Source: CAZCTC01 sp964501335 | GTDB lineage: Bacteria; Chloroflexota; Anaerolineae; B4-G1; SLSP01 | Direction: 5' to 3' | DNA length: 50,559 nt | Assembly (NCBI GenBank): GCA_964501335.1 | Contig: CAZCTC010000058.1 | Coordinates: 1 to 50,559 of the forward strand | In this document: one piece after another, positions 1-9,394 of the stretch | Layout: each line of letters starts with the position of its first letter | Numbering within the stretch: position 1 is the stretch's first letter | Program-made: the position numbers and the translations under genes | Notes under the pieces: generated by a model | What the model was told of the DNA's origin: nothing | The model's input: only the letters and a program-made list of their open reading frames with translations | Database searches by the model: none

Positions 1-332
1 AGACTCCGTGTTTCTTTTGAGTAACTTTTTGCTTCGTGGGAGTAACTTTTTGTTACTTCGGAGAGACTCTGTGTTTCTTTTGAGTGACTTTTTGTTTCGT
101 CGAAGATATTTTCTGTTGCAGTGAAGTAACCCGGTGTTTCTTTTGAGTGACTTTTTGTTTCGTCGAAGATACTTTCTGTTGCGACGGAGTAACCTGATGT
201 TTCTTTTGAGTGACTTTTTATTTCGCTGAAGAGGCTTTTTGTTGTTACGGAGTAACTTTTTGTTTCGCTGGAGTAACTTTTTGCTTCGTCGGAGTAACTT
301 TTTGCTTCGCTGATGTAATTTTTAGCCTCGCC
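1..332. repeat. 21-bp minisatellite with 63-bp higher-order units
   Basis: Four 63-bp units start near 8, 71, 134 and 197, each beginning with [G/A]TGTTTCTTTTGAGT. Simple 21-bp units based on GGAGTAACTTTTTG follow at 249, 270, 291 and a degenerate one at 312. 63 is three times 21, so the period is always a multiple of three. Read on the minus strand, one frame gives heptads of the type TKQKVTP, but stop codons interrupt it in at least two of the 63-bp units. This could be the decayed end of a heptad-repeat gene extending beyond the window, or a non-coding minisatellite. No ribosome binding site or start was found. Confidence 0.8.
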
Positions 333-552
333 GGCAGAGTTTTTTTGATGGGGCCGGCGAGGCTTTGTGTCCCATTGACGAAGTGCTGTTTCATCGGCGA
401 AGTTTTTTCTTGCGTCGATGAGAGGGTTGGAGATATCGATGCAGCCTTTTTTGGCTGCCTCGATGGTGGGTGGTGTGGCTGCGTCGATGGGACGCTGTAT
501 TTTGGCGATTCGTAAGACAACCGGTATTGCCGGAAGGGCTCTGGAAAAAGCG
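333..552. other. Intergenic, no convincing gene
   Basis: Open frames exist on both strands, but they run into the minisatellite on one side and the hairpin repeat on the other and lack ribosome binding sites. Bases 520-552 match the leader seen before other family A hairpins (CGG..GGCTCTGGAAAA). Confidence 0.5.
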
Positions 553-650
553 ATGTTTTCGGGCGCATTCTGATGCGCCCGAAAACATAAATAAAAAATC
601 TCTTTCCTCCGATCCTGTGCGGCATATCTTACGGAGAAAATGTCATGAGC
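553..650 (+). repeat. Family A hairpin repeat, copy A1
   Basis: A perfect 16-bp stem (553-568 with 573-588, arm ATGTTTTCGGGCGCAT) has loop TCTG. It is followed by an A-rich spacer and a degenerate version of the shared tail (CTCTTTCC...GTGCGGC...TTACGG). It lies just beyond the 3' end of the minus-strand amylase gene. Confidence 0.8.
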
Positions 651-680
651 GGATGGGAGGAAATTTTTCGGAAAGCGGGT

Positions 681-703
681 GGGCGCCCCGGTGAGGGGCG
701 CCC
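681..703. terminator. GC hairpin downstream of amylase gene
   Basis: GGGCGCCCC (681-689) pairs with GGGGCGCCC (695-703) around loop GGTGA, about 55 bp past the amylase stop. No T-tract follows on the minus strand, so an intrinsic terminator is only possible. It may be a stray family B palindrome. Confidence 0.35.
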
Positions 704-756
704 TTTACATAATGGATGGTTATTATCTATAGCATACTACATTTTTGCGCTTTTTT

Positions 757-3700
757 CTATCCTTTTCGCATGACGACCGGGAGATAGACCTTGTAGGCGG
801 CGGTGGTGAAGGTCCAGAGCGGTCCCACGGTGCTGCTGAGGCCGTCGGTGGCGGTGACGATCCAGGTGTAAGTTTGTCCGGCGACCAGGGCGGCAGGGTT
901 GTACTGCGTTGTGGTGAGGGTGAAGGGCCCTTGCAGCGGTTGGGCCTTGCCGTAGGCCAGGGTGTAGGTGACGCGGTCGCCGTCGGGATCGCCGCCGGAC
1001 CAGGTGAAGGTGGGGGTGGTGGTGACGTCGAGGGCGCCGAGGGCCGGGAAGGGGGTGTTGGGGATGTAGGGGGCGCGATTGGCGGCGGCGGTGGTGCCGG
1101 TGGTGAAGACCCAGGTGGCTCCCACGGTGCTGCTGAGGCCGTCGGAGGCGGTGATGTTCCAGTAGTAGACGGTGAGGGGGGCCAGGGCGCCGGGGTTGTA
1201 GTGGGTGGCAGTGACACCGGTAGCGACGACGGGAGGCGTGGCGCTGGTGCCGAAGGCGACGGTGTAGGTTAAAGGATTGCCGTCCGGATCGCTGTCCTGC
1301 CAGCCCAGGACGGTGTTGGTGGGAACGGCTGTGGCTCCATCGGCGGGAGTGGGATTGGAAGGCGCGTTGGGTGCCTGGTTGACGGGTTGGGCGGCGACGA
1401 CGGTGAAGCTCCACAGCGGGCCGACGGTGCTGCTGAGGCCGTCGGTAGCGGTGATGCGCCAGTAGTAGGTGTTGCCGGCGGTGAGGGTGAGCGGGGTGTA
1501 TTCGGCGAGGCCGGGCAGGGTGCCGACGACGGGCGGGGTGCTGGTGGTGCCGAAGGCGACGGTGTAGGTGACGGGATCGTTGTCGGGGTCGCCGCCGTAC
1601 CATTGCAATTTGATGTTGGCCGGGATGTTGACGGCGCCGTGGGCCGGGCTGGGGCCGTTGGGCAGGGTCGGGGCCTGGTTGATGCGCGCCAGCGGGGCCG
1701 GGCCGATGAGGACGGCGCCCCATTTGCCGTTGACCGGGAGGGTGAGGTTGCCGTTGTTGACGACATAGGTGGCGTTATTGTTCAGCGTGTCGGTCAAGAC
1801 GGTGCCGTTGGGGAAGTAGGCGCTCACGGGGATCACGGCCTGGGTGCCGTCGCCGGCGGTGTTTTTCAGCACCACGACGATCTGTTCGCTGCTGTTCCAG
1901 CGCAGGAAGCTGTAGAGGTGGTTGCTGTTATCGACCAGCAGGGTCTTCATGTCGCCCCCGCGCAGAGCTGCATGGGCGTTGCGGATGCCGATCAACTTTT
2001 GATAATGGGTGAACATGGTGGGATCGGGCGTCGTGCCGCCGCGGTCGGTCCAGGGATAGGTGCGGCGGTTGTCGGGGTCGCTGCCGCCGGGGAGCCCGAT
2101 CTCATCGCCGTAGTAGACGGAGGGGGCGCCGGGGATCAGCATCTGCAACATGACGGCCAGTTTGAGGTTGCCGTAGTCGGAGCCGACCATCTGGTAGAGC
2201 CGCGGGGAGTCGTGGGAGCTGATCAGGTTCATCATGGCGTGCCAGATGGCGGTGGGATACTGGTTGCGGAAGTCGTTAAAGGAGTTGTCGAAGTAGCTGG
2301 GGTTGTTGCCGCTGGCATAGCCGGCGACCCAGTCGCGGAAGCAGTAGTTCATGACCGAATCGAGTTCATTGCCGCGGGTATAGCTTTCGTAGAGGCCGCC
2401 CGAGGCGCAGCCGCCGGTGACTTCGCCGAGGATCAAGACCTCCCGGCTGCCGTAATGGGTGCCGGTAGAGGTTTTGAAGTAGGGGCGCATCTCCTGGAAC
2501 CAGTTGTGGCTGATATCCTGGGCCACATCAAAGCGCCAGCCGTCGATCCCTTTGCGAAGCCAGTATTCGGCGACGGAGATGCGCTGCGTGCCGGAGAGCG
2601 GGCTCTGGGCGCTGCCGCCGCGGAAGAAGAAGTCGCGGACATCGGCGTTGTCGTCGACCAGTTCGGGGATCGTTTCGTAGCCGTACCAGCCTTTCCAGCC
2701 CCAGCCGTTGGCGCAGCTGAAATTGCTGCCCTGGCTGCCGCTGGTGAACCAGGCGCGATAGGGTGAATCGACAGAGCCGCAGGCTCCCAGAGGGTTGCCC
2801 ACTTTGTCGTGGTCGATGTAGCGGCTGTCCATCCCGGTGTGGTTGAAGACGGCATCGAGGATCACCCGCAGGTTGTGGTTGTGGGCTGCGGTGATGAATT
2901 CGTCGAATTTCGCATCGCCGCCGAAGTAGGTGCGGATGTGGTAGTAGTCGTTGGTGTCGTAGCCGTGGTTGGAGGAGGCCTCGAAGATCGGGTTGAGGTA
3001 GAGCGTGTTGACGCCCAGGTTGTTGAAGTAGCCTTCATTGATCTTCTGGATGATGCCGTCGAGATCCCCACCGTAGAAATCAATGCCGTAGCTGGGAATC
3101 AACAGGCCGTCATTCCAGCCGCGGCCGTCGATGACGCATTGCGGTCCGCTGCCGCGTCCATGCGGGTAACCCTGGCAGGTGTTGGGTCCGTAGACTTTGA
3201 CATTTTGGATGTAGGAGGGCGGGTTATTGGCGGCGTTGCCGTCGCGGAAGCGGTCGGGGAAGATCTGGTAGATGACGGCATCCTGAATCCAGGTGGGGAC
3301 ATCGGTGACATCGGGGATGGGGCCGGGATTGGTGCCCAGCTTCCACGATGAGCCGGGGCCGGTGGTGCTCCAGGCGCCGCCGCCGGTGTTGCCGCTGATG
3401 GGATGGTAGTAGCCGGCGGCGGTGCCGTCGGTGACTTTGAACTGGTACCATTGATCGGTTTGCAGGTCGGGCGCGGGAACCAGAATTTTCCAGTAGGTGT
3501 AGCCGGCATCGCTGGTTTCTACCGTGGCGGTATAGATATAGCTGGGCGTGGCGCCGGCGCCGGTTTTCCAGACCCAGACCTGAACCTGTTGGACATCGTT
3601 GAGGCAGCTGCGGAGGCGCAGCGTAGCGGTCTGGCCCATGCTGAGGTTGCCGAGCGGCGTGCGGTAGGCGGTGTCGGTGTCGATGTGATAGAGGCCGGCG

Positions 3701-6700
3701 CTGCGGATGGCATTGTCGCCGGCGGCCGCGCCGGTGCAGTCGGTCGGTTGGGGATTGTCGCCGGTGCGGGGCAGGCTCCAGGAGGGATTTTGTTGAGAGG
3801 CGCCGGTATACCAGACGCCGGGGCCGGTGTTGCCGCTGTTCGGGTGGTAGTAGCCGAGCGTGCTGCCGTCCTGGAGTTTGAACTGGTACCATTGATCGAC
3901 GGTGCCGCCGGTGGGCGGCGCGACATAGAAGATCCAGTTGTCGTAGGCGCCGTTGGCGACGGCTGTCGCAGTCAGGGTGACGCCCGGGGCGCCCAGCGTT
4001 TCACCGGTCTTCCAGACCAGCAGGGTGACCTGTTGCACGTCCCCGTGGCAGGTGCGCAGCGTCAGGGTGGCGGGCTGGCTCATCGAGACGGTGCCGACGG
4101 GATTGCGGTAGGCGGCATCGAGGTTGCTGTGATAGATCTCGGCGGTGACGACATTGCCGTCGCCGGTTGTTGCATTGGCGCAGGGGCCGGGCGCGGCGAC
4201 GGTTGTGCCGGCCTGGACCAGGTAGAGATTGCCGTTGCCGTCGTCGATCTGGGCGCCGTTGACCAGGGTGGTGTTGGAGATGCCGGCGTTGACCGTGACG
4301 CGGAAGCTGAGCAGGACGGTGGTGTTGGCTGTGACCGGTCCGCTCCAGACGAGGCGGCTGTTATTGCCGCCCATTCCGGGAGGCAGGCTGCCGGGTACGA
4401 TTGCCACGCCGGCGGGGAGGGTGTCGGTGATGCGGGCGGCGGCGTTCTGGGTGCCGGTGTTGCTCAGGGCGAGCGTGTAGGTGATGGTGCCGGCGGGTTG
4501 AACCGTGGCGGGTGTGGCGCTCTTGAAGGAAGTGGAGAGATCGGGCCCGAGGGCGCGGATCTGCGTGCCGGCCTGGCGGGTGACGACGGTGCCTCCGGAC
4601 GGTTGGATGAGGGCGGTGTTGGTGAGGATCGTGTTGGCGACGCCGGTGTTGACCGTGGCCTTGAAGGTCAGGACGACACGGTCGCCGGCCGTGACGATGT
4701 TGTTCCAGGTGAGCCGGCCGGCTGTGTAGTTCAATCCACCGGGAAGGCTGGTGGTAACGACCGAAACGCCGGTGGGAAGGGTGTCGGTGAGAAGCACGGT
4801 GGCGCTCTGGTTGCCGGTATTGCTGAGGACGATGGTATAGGTGAGCGTGTCGCCGGCGAAGGCTACCAGAGGCGTGACCGTTTTGGTGGAGGCGGCGAGG
4901 TTGGGGCCGTTGCCCACGGCGAAGGTGCTGAAGGCCGAGCCATAGATGCCGTCGGTGCTGAGGGCGCGGGCCTCAAGATTGTGCAGGCCGGCGTTGAAGG
5001 AGGCGGCATTGAGGGTGACGCCGTAGGTGGAAGGCGCCGTGTTGTTGCATTGGGTGCCGCGGCCGATTTTGGCGAAGGGGACCGTGAAGATATCGCGGTC
5101 GCTCCATTCGAGGGGCGAATTGCTGGCCGATGCGCCGGGGGTATCGAGGGTGGCGGGATCGGCCGGGATGGAATCGATGGAAGAATAGTCGCCGTGGCCG
5201 ACGAAGACGCCGATGCAGCTGTTTTCCAGGTCGGGATTGCCGAGGTTGCTGAGCGGGACTTTGATTTCCCAGAAGGAATCCCGGCCGGTGTTATGGCCCA
5301 GGGTGCGGTAGTTCCGGCCGTCGGGGCCGAGGATGGGGGCGCCGGCATCGCTGTGGCCCGCCGCGCCGCCGGGGCGGAGGCTGGTATCGACTGAATCCCA
5401 GCCGGTGCCGTCGTGGTACTGGCGCAACACGGGACCCTGCCAGAAATTGGAGGCGAAGTAGACCTGATAGTCGAGCTGGTTGGTGCCGCTGAAGTGGGCG
5501 GGTTTGCCCCACATATCGCCGGTGGTCTGCATGCCGTAGCCGCCGGAGCGGGTGTCGAAGCCGACGAAGAGGGGCATGTTCCAGGTGATGAGGGCATCGC
5601 CGCTGTTGGCATTGGCGGGATCTTCGATGTCGATCACATCGACGCCCTGGATACCGATGTAAAGATAGGTGGTATCCCAGGTGGCGTAGAGGGCGGTGAA
5701 ATCGACCTGCCGCTCGTGGGTGGACCAGGTATGGCCGTTGTTGCAGTAGGGGCCGCTGGGACAGGGGGCGGCGACCTGGGCGCTGTTGTGGGCGGGCGCG
5801 GTGGCGATCAGTTCGGTGTCGGTCCATTCGTTGCTGGTATCGAGCCCGTCGATGACGATGGTTTTGGCGGGGGCGCGCTTGAGCGAGCGGATAGAGGCTT
5901 TGCGGCTGGGGGTGGTGTCGGTAGCGACCGCCGTTCCATCCACCAGGAAGACCACACCGGCGATGCCGTTGGGATGGGTGGCGGTGGCGGTGACGGGGAA
6001 GTTGCCGCTGACGAGCGCGCCGTCGGCCGGGGCGGTGATGGAGACGAGGGGCGTGACGGCGATGTTGAAGGTGCCGGCGGCCGCGCCCTGGAGGCCGTCG
6101 GCGGCGGTGGCCACGGCGCGCAGCGTGTGCGAGCCGGGGGTGTAGGCGGCGGCGTTGAGCGTGATCCGGTAGGGCGCCGCATAGACGGTCCCTTCGACGT
6201 GGTTGTCGACGTAGAAGGTGACGTTGGAAATCGTGACGGCATGCGTAGCGGTCACGGCGACGGTGAAGGCGCCGCTGACCGTCGCCCCTGTGGCCGGGCT
6301 GAGCAGGGTCACCTGGGGCAGGACAACCTGGCCGGGGCGGGCGCCGATGTGGATGGCGACGGCATCCATGGCGGCGACGCTCAAGGCGATCGAGCCGCCG
6401 GCCTGGACGGTGATCACGGGCCCGGTGCAGGCGCCGTTGACCAGGCTGCCGTGGATGATGTCGCAGTAGTCGCCGGGGGCCATGCTGGTCTGGAAGGTGC
6501 GATTGAGGGAGCCGTTTTCGCGGTTGATGGCCACGAAGCCGGCGTCGCCGCGGCCGAAGGCGATCTGGTCGTTGCCGTTGGTCCACCAGTCGGTGAGGTA
6601 GAAGTGGTCGGCGGTGAAGTTGCGGAAGGCGACCATATTGCCGATGGGGAGCCAGCGGTGTTCGCAGGCCCAGCCGCCGCCGGCATCACAGCCGACGGGG

Positions 6701-8871
6701 CGGCCGCCGGCGTAGATGGTGTTGGTGTGGCCGCTGCCGTCGGAGGGCGGGCCCTGATCGTTGTTGCTGAAGTAGAAGCTGGACATGATCGAGGGGGTGC
6801 CGTAGGGGTAGGCGAGCATGAAGACATTGGCCAGCTTGTAGAGGTCGGCGTTTTTGTGGGTGAGGATGCCGCTGCTGCGCTGGTTGTCGTGGTTGTCGAC
6901 GAAGACAATCGAGCTGGCGCTGGGGAGTTTGCCGTTCTCGATACCCTGAAGCCAGGCGATGCTGCCGTTGAAGAATTCGCTGCCGATCTTGTTGGAGTAG
7001 CGGAATTCGGTCACCGAGCCGGCGGGGAGATAATCGTTGCCGTCGGTGAGGGGGGCCTGGATGACTTCCTGGTAAATAAAGGGATTGCCGGTCAGTTTGC
7101 CTTTGACGGCGACGATGTCGCTGGGATACATATGTTTGGCGGCGTCGATGCGGAAGCCGGCGACCCCCAGGTAGGTCAAATAGTTCAAATAGGTGGCGAG
7201 TTTGTCCTGGATGGCGTTGTTTTCGGTTTTCAGATCGTCGAGGCCCAGGAGTTCGCAGTTGCGGGCTTCCCAGGCGTCGTCATAGCTGCCGATGTTGTGG
7301 TTGCACTGGTCGAGGTGGAAGTCGGAGCGGGTATAGGGAACCTGGGGGTAGTTGGCGACGCAGTTGCCGCTGTTGACCTGATCGCAGGTGATGTTGTGGC
7401 CGGCCGAGCCGGTGGTGGAGGTGTTGTTGGCCATGCCGCTCATGTGGTTGATCACCGCATCGACGTAGATCTTGACGCCGGAGGCGGCGCAGCGGGTGAT
7501 CATATTGGTGAATTCAGCTTCGGAGCCGCTGCGGCTGACGAGTTGATAGCTGACGGGTTGGTACCGCTCCCACCAGGGATGGCCGCTTTCGGGAATGACG
7601 CGGTGTTCCTGAGGGGGCGAGACCTGGACGGCGGCGAAGCCCATGGGGCCGAGGTAGTTTTCGCATTCCTGAGCGATGTCGGTCCATTTCCATTCAAAGA
7701 GATGGACGATGGCGGTGCGTTGGGTGGTGGTGACGGGCGGTTGCGGGGTGGGGGTGGGATAGGGCGTCGGGGAGGGTGTGGGGGTGACGCTGCCGCCGAG
7801 GGTATAGCTCCAGTTGCCCTGCGCGGAATTGTCGGCGCTCCAGATCCATTGGCCGAGGGGATTTTGCAGGGTCCCGGACTGGTTTTTCAGATAGGCGACC
7901 GCGGTGCCGTCGGTGACCTGGAAGCGGTAATAGACCTGGACGCCGGTGGCTTTGGCGGGCAGGGTGGCTTTCCAGATTTCGTAGCCGACCGTGGCAGGTT
8001 GGGAGTGGAAGGCGGCGGTGATGACCCCGGTGATAGTCATCGGCTGGATGTTTTGTTGGCCCCAGTTGTCGCTGGCTTCCCAGAGGATGGTGGCACCGGT
8101 GAGGTCACCATTCAGGCCGAGAAGATAGAGATCGGCCGAGCCGTCGGTGTTGACTTTGCGGAAGGTGTAGCTTTGGGTGAGGACCGTTTCGGCGTCGGGA
8201 TTGTAGGCGGCGGGGTTGTTGTGGTAGAGGTTGTTCCACTGGATGTTGTTGTCGTGGCCGCTGCTGCCGCCGGAGACGGTGTAGGTCCAGTTGGCCTGAC
8301 TGGGATTGTCGGTGGTCCAGATCCATTGTCCCAGGCGGGCGGGGTTGCCGACGGCGCCGGTGGATTTGAGATAGACCGTGACGCTGCCGTCGTTGGCCTG
8401 GATGCGGTAGGCGACCTGGGCGCCGGCGGTTTGGGCCGGGATGACGGCTTTCCAGAGGTCGTACTGACCGGAGGCGGCGGGGTAGCCGTGGATATTGCCG
8501 CTGATGTTTTTGATCCAGGTCATGGGGACCCAGTGATCCTGCCAGCCGTCGGCGGCGGTGCGGTAGACGACGTTGGCGCTGGAGAGATCCTGCCAGTCGC
8601 AGACGAAGTAGATGTCGGCGGAGCCGTCGGCATGTTCTTCGCGGAAGTGGAAGGTCTCATTGGGGACGAGTTCGGTGGCGGGGTTGCCGTAGGGTGCGTT
8701 GGGGGTGTTGTGGTAGAGTTCATCCCAGTGGATGTTGTTGTCGCCCATGGGGCGGGCGGCAAGGAGAGCGGGAAGGTTGGCAGGGAAGAGGGATACGATT
8801 GTAAGAAAGAGAAGGAGGATGGTGAGAAGGGTTGTGAAGTGTTGACGCAACTTCAAGGTACGAAGGTTCAT
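757..8871 (-). CDS. Secreted multidomain double alpha-amylase/pullulanase-type GH13 protein (2704 aa)
   Basis: Extracellular starch/alpha-glucan hydrolase. Residues 1-39 are a signal peptide (ALLAA before R40). Four CBM34-like starch-binding modules lie at about 44-199, 206-358, 1569-1700 and 1717-1845. A first GH13 domain (about 385-850) resembles animal/actinobacterial alpha-amylases (HLFEWKW, GFRIDAAKH); the catalytic set is D576, E602 and D662. An Ig-like domain spans 853-939. A second Ig-like domain (941-1320) is split by a CBM9-like module (about 990-1280). Two DUF11 repeats lie at 1322-1560. A second GH13 of neopullulanase/amylopullulanase type (about 1855-2395) has DAVFNH, D2115, E2150 and H2220-D2221. 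Three Fn3 repeats (2400-2690) and the tail VYLPVVMRKG end the protein. The tail is a common C-terminus of secreted Chloroflexota proteins. AGGAGGT lies 7 nt before the ATG. The gene stands alone on its strand. Confidence 0.95.
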   Translation of the reverse strand: MNLRTLKLRQHFTTLLTILLLFLTIVSLFPANLPALLAARPMGDNNIHWDELYHNTPNAPYGNPATELVPNETFHFREEHADGSADIYFVCDWQDLSSANVVYRTAADGWQDHWVPMTWIKNISGNIHGYPAASGQYDLWKAVIPAQTAGAQVAYRIQANDGSVTVYLKSTGAVGNPARLGQWIWTTDNPSQANWTYTVSGGSSGHDNNIQWNNLYHNNPAAYNPDAETVLTQSYTFRKVNTDGSADLYLLGLNGDLTGATILWEASDNWGQQNIQPMTITGVITAAFHSQPATVGYEIWKATLPAKATGVQVYYRFQVTDGTAVAYLKNQSGTLQNPLGQWIWSADNSAQGNWSYTLGGSVTPTPSPTPYPTPTPQPPVTTTQRTAIVHLFEWKWTDIAQECENYLGPMGFAAVQVSPPQEHRVIPESGHPWWERYQPVSYQLVSRSGSEAEFTNMITRCAASGVKIYVDAVINHMSGMANNTSTTGSAGHNITCDQVNSGNCVANYPQVPYTRSDFHLDQCNHNIGSYDDAWEARNCELLGLDDLKTENNAIQDKLATYLNYLTYLGVAGFRIDAAKHMYPSDIVAVKGKLTGNPFIYQEVIQAPLTDGNDYLPAGSVTEFRYSNKIGSEFFNGSIAWLQGIENGKLPSASSIVFVDNHDNQRSSGILTHKNADLYKLANVFMLAYPYGTPSIMSSFYFSNNDQGPPSDGSGHTNTIYAGGRPVGCDAGGGWACEHRWLPIGNMVAFRNFTADHFYLTDWWTNGNDQIAFGRGDAGFVAINRENGSLNRTFQTSMAPGDYCDIIHGSLVNGACTGPVITVQAGGSIALSVAAMDAVAIHIGARPGQVVLPQVTLLSPATGATVSGAFTVAVTATHAVTISNVTFYVDNHVEGTVYAAPYRITLNAAAYTPGSHTLRAVATAADGLQGAAAGTFNIAVTPLVSITAPADGALVSGNFPVTATATHPNGIAGVVFLVDGTAVATDTTPSRKASIRSLKRAPAKTIVIDGLDTSNEWTDTELIATAPAHNSAQVAAPCPSGPYCNNGHTWSTHERQVDFTALYATWDTTYLYIGIQGVDVIDIEDPANANSGDALITWNMPLFVGFDTRSGGYGMQTTGDMWGKPAHFSGTNQLDYQVYFASNFWQGPVLRQYHDGTGWDSVDTSLRPGGAAGHSDAGAPILGPDGRNYRTLGHNTGRDSFWEIKVPLSNLGNPDLENSCIGVFVGHGDYSSIDSIPADPATLDTPGASASNSPLEWSDRDIFTVPFAKIGRGTQCNNTAPSTYGVTLNAASFNAGLHNLEARALSTDGIYGSAFSTFAVGNGPNLAASTKTVTPLVAFAGDTLTYTIVLSNTGNQSATVLLTDTLPTGVSVVTTSLPGGLNYTAGRLTWNNIVTAGDRVVLTFKATVNTGVANTILTNTALIQPSGGTVVTRQAGTQIRALGPDLSTSFKSATPATVQPAGTITYTLALSNTGTQNAAARITDTLPAGVAIVPGSLPPGMGGNNSRLVWSGPVTANTTVLLSFRVTVNAGISNTTLVNGAQIDDGNGNLYLVQAGTTVAAPGPCANATTGDGNVVTAEIYHSNLDAAYRNPVGTVSMSQPATLTLRTCHGDVQQVTLLVWKTGETLGAPGVTLTATAVANGAYDNWIFYVAPPTGGTVDQWYQFKLQDGSTLGYYHPNSGNTGPGVWYTGASQQNPSWSLPRTGDNPQPTDCTGAAAGDNAIRSAGLYHIDTDTAYRTPLGNLSMGQTATLRLRSCLNDVQQVQVWVWKTGAGATPSYIYTATVETSDAGYTYWKILVPAPDLQTDQWYQFKVTDGTAAGYYHPISGNTGGGAWSTTGPGSSWKLGTNPGPIPDVTDVPTWIQDAVIYQIFPDRFRDGNAANNPPSYIQNVKVYGPNTCQGYPHGRGSGPQCVIDGRGWNDGLLIPSYGIDFYGGDLDGIIQKINEGYFNNLGVNTLYLNPIFEASSNHGYDTNDYYHIRTYFGGDAKFDEFITAAHNHNLRVILDAVFNHTGMDSRYIDHDKVGNPLGACGSVDSPYRAWFTSGSQGSNFSCANGWGWKGWYGYETIPELVDDNADVRDFFFRGGSAQSPLSGTQRISVAEYWLRKGIDGWRFDVAQDISHNWFQEMRPYFKTSTGTHYGSREVLILGEVTGGCASGGLYESYTRGNELDSVMNYCFRDWVAGYASGNNPSYFDNSFNDFRNQYPTAIWHAMMNLISSHDSPRLYQMVGSDYGNLKLAVMLQMLIPGAPSVYYGDEIGLPGGSDPDNRRTYPWTDRGGTTPDPTMFTHYQKLIGIRNAHAALRGGDMKTLLVDNSNHLYSFLRWNSSEQIVVVLKNTAGDGTQAVIPVSAYFPNGTVLTDTLNNNATYVVNNGNLTLPVNGKWGAVLIGPAPLARINQAPTLPNGPSPAHGAVNIPANIKLQWYGGDPDNDPVTYTVAFGTTSTPPVVGTLPGLAEYTPLTLTAGNTYYWRITATDGLSSTVGPLWSFTVVAAQPVNQAPNAPSNPTPADGATAVPTNTVLGWQDSDPDGNPLTYTVAFGTSATPPVVATGVTATHYNPGALAPLTVYYWNITASDGLSSTVGATWVFTTGTTAAANRAPYIPNTPFPALGALDVTTTPTFTWSGGDPDGDRVTYTLAYGKAQPLQGPFTLTTTQYNPAALVAGQTYTWIVTATDGLSSTVGPLWTFTTAAYKVYLPVVMRKG

Positions 8872-8878
8872 CGAACTT

Positions 8879-8909
8879 ACCTCCTGAGCATGGGGATGGC
8901 AATATTATA
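8879..8909 (-). promoter_or_regulatory. Candidate -10 and Shine-Dalgarno of the amylase gene
   Basis: On the minus strand TATAAT lies at 8904-8909 and AGGAGGT at 8879-8885, 7 nt before the start. No good -35 hexamer is seen at 17 nt; the region there is G-rich. Confidence 0.45.
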
Positions 8910-8957
8910 GTTCAAGGGGGGGAAGGGGGAAACGTGAAACGTAAAATGAAAAAGGCG

Positions 8958-9326
8958 ATGTTTTGGTGCGCGGGCCCCCTCCCTGTCCCTCCCCCATGCA
9001 GTCGTACCGGCGCAGCGCGCTTTCAGGTGATTCTTTGTGAAGATGCGCCGCCGATATTGGAGTGAGGGGGAGGGTTCAGAGCGTGTTGTCGGGACGGTTC
9101 TGGAAAAGGCACATGTTTTCGGCGGCTTTCTGAAGCCGCCGAAAACATCAATAAAAAACTTTCTCTTCCTATCCTGCGCGGCGCAGGCCCCCTCCCTGTC
9201 CCTCCCCCATGCAGTCGTACCGGCGCAGCGCGCTTTCAGGAGATTCTTTGTGAAGATGCGCCGCCGGCATAGAGGTGAGGGGGAGGGGCTTCAGAATGCG
9301 TTGTCGGGACGGCTTTGAAAAGACCA
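8958..9326. repeat. Duplicated ~102-bp palindromic block around family A copy A3
   Basis: Two near-identical blocks at 8973-9074 and 9186-9288 both run from CCCCCTCCCTGTCCCTCCCC to GTGAGGGGGAGGG, so their ends are roughly inverted. Each is followed by the family A leader (GTTGTCGGGACGG). The first block is preceded by a lone left hairpin arm (8958-8971, ATGTTTTGGTGCGC) with no partner. The region seems built by duplicating a repeat composite. No gene is seen here. Confidence 0.75.
9113..9185 (+). repeat. Family A hairpin repeat, copy A3
   Basis: Perfect 16-bp stem 9113-9128 / 9133-9148 (arm ATGTTTTCGGCGGCTT), loop TCTG. The tail begins CAATAAAAAACTTTCTCTTCC and is cut off by the second 102-bp block. 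Confidence 0.85.
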
Positions 9327-9336
9327 AAGGAAAGCG

Positions 9337-9394
9337 ATTTCACCGCGGAGTCGCAGAGAGCGCCGAGAAGAAGGATCGAAAGTGCGTGGCACCT
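9337..9394 (+). repeat. Fragments of repeat families C and D
   Basis: TTTCACCGCGGAG with following CAGAGAG runs (9338-9372) is the left end of a family C element. AGTGCGTGGCACCT (9381-9394) matches the right terminal inverted repeat of the 97-bp family D element without its left partner. Confidence 0.6.

Noticed and set aside
1..332. CRISPR array
   Set aside because: The repeats are contiguous, have no unique spacers, and have a 21/63-bp period.
3403..5394. 663-codon plus-strand frame opposite the amylase gene
   Set aside because: Same antisense composition artefact; no ribosome binding site or family signature.
5413..8910. 1165-codon open frame on the plus strand opposite the amylase gene
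   Set aside because: It is antisense to a protein with full domain structure. Its translation is a Gly/Val/Ala/Asp-rich string without recognisable motifs, the usual mirror of GC-rich third positions.
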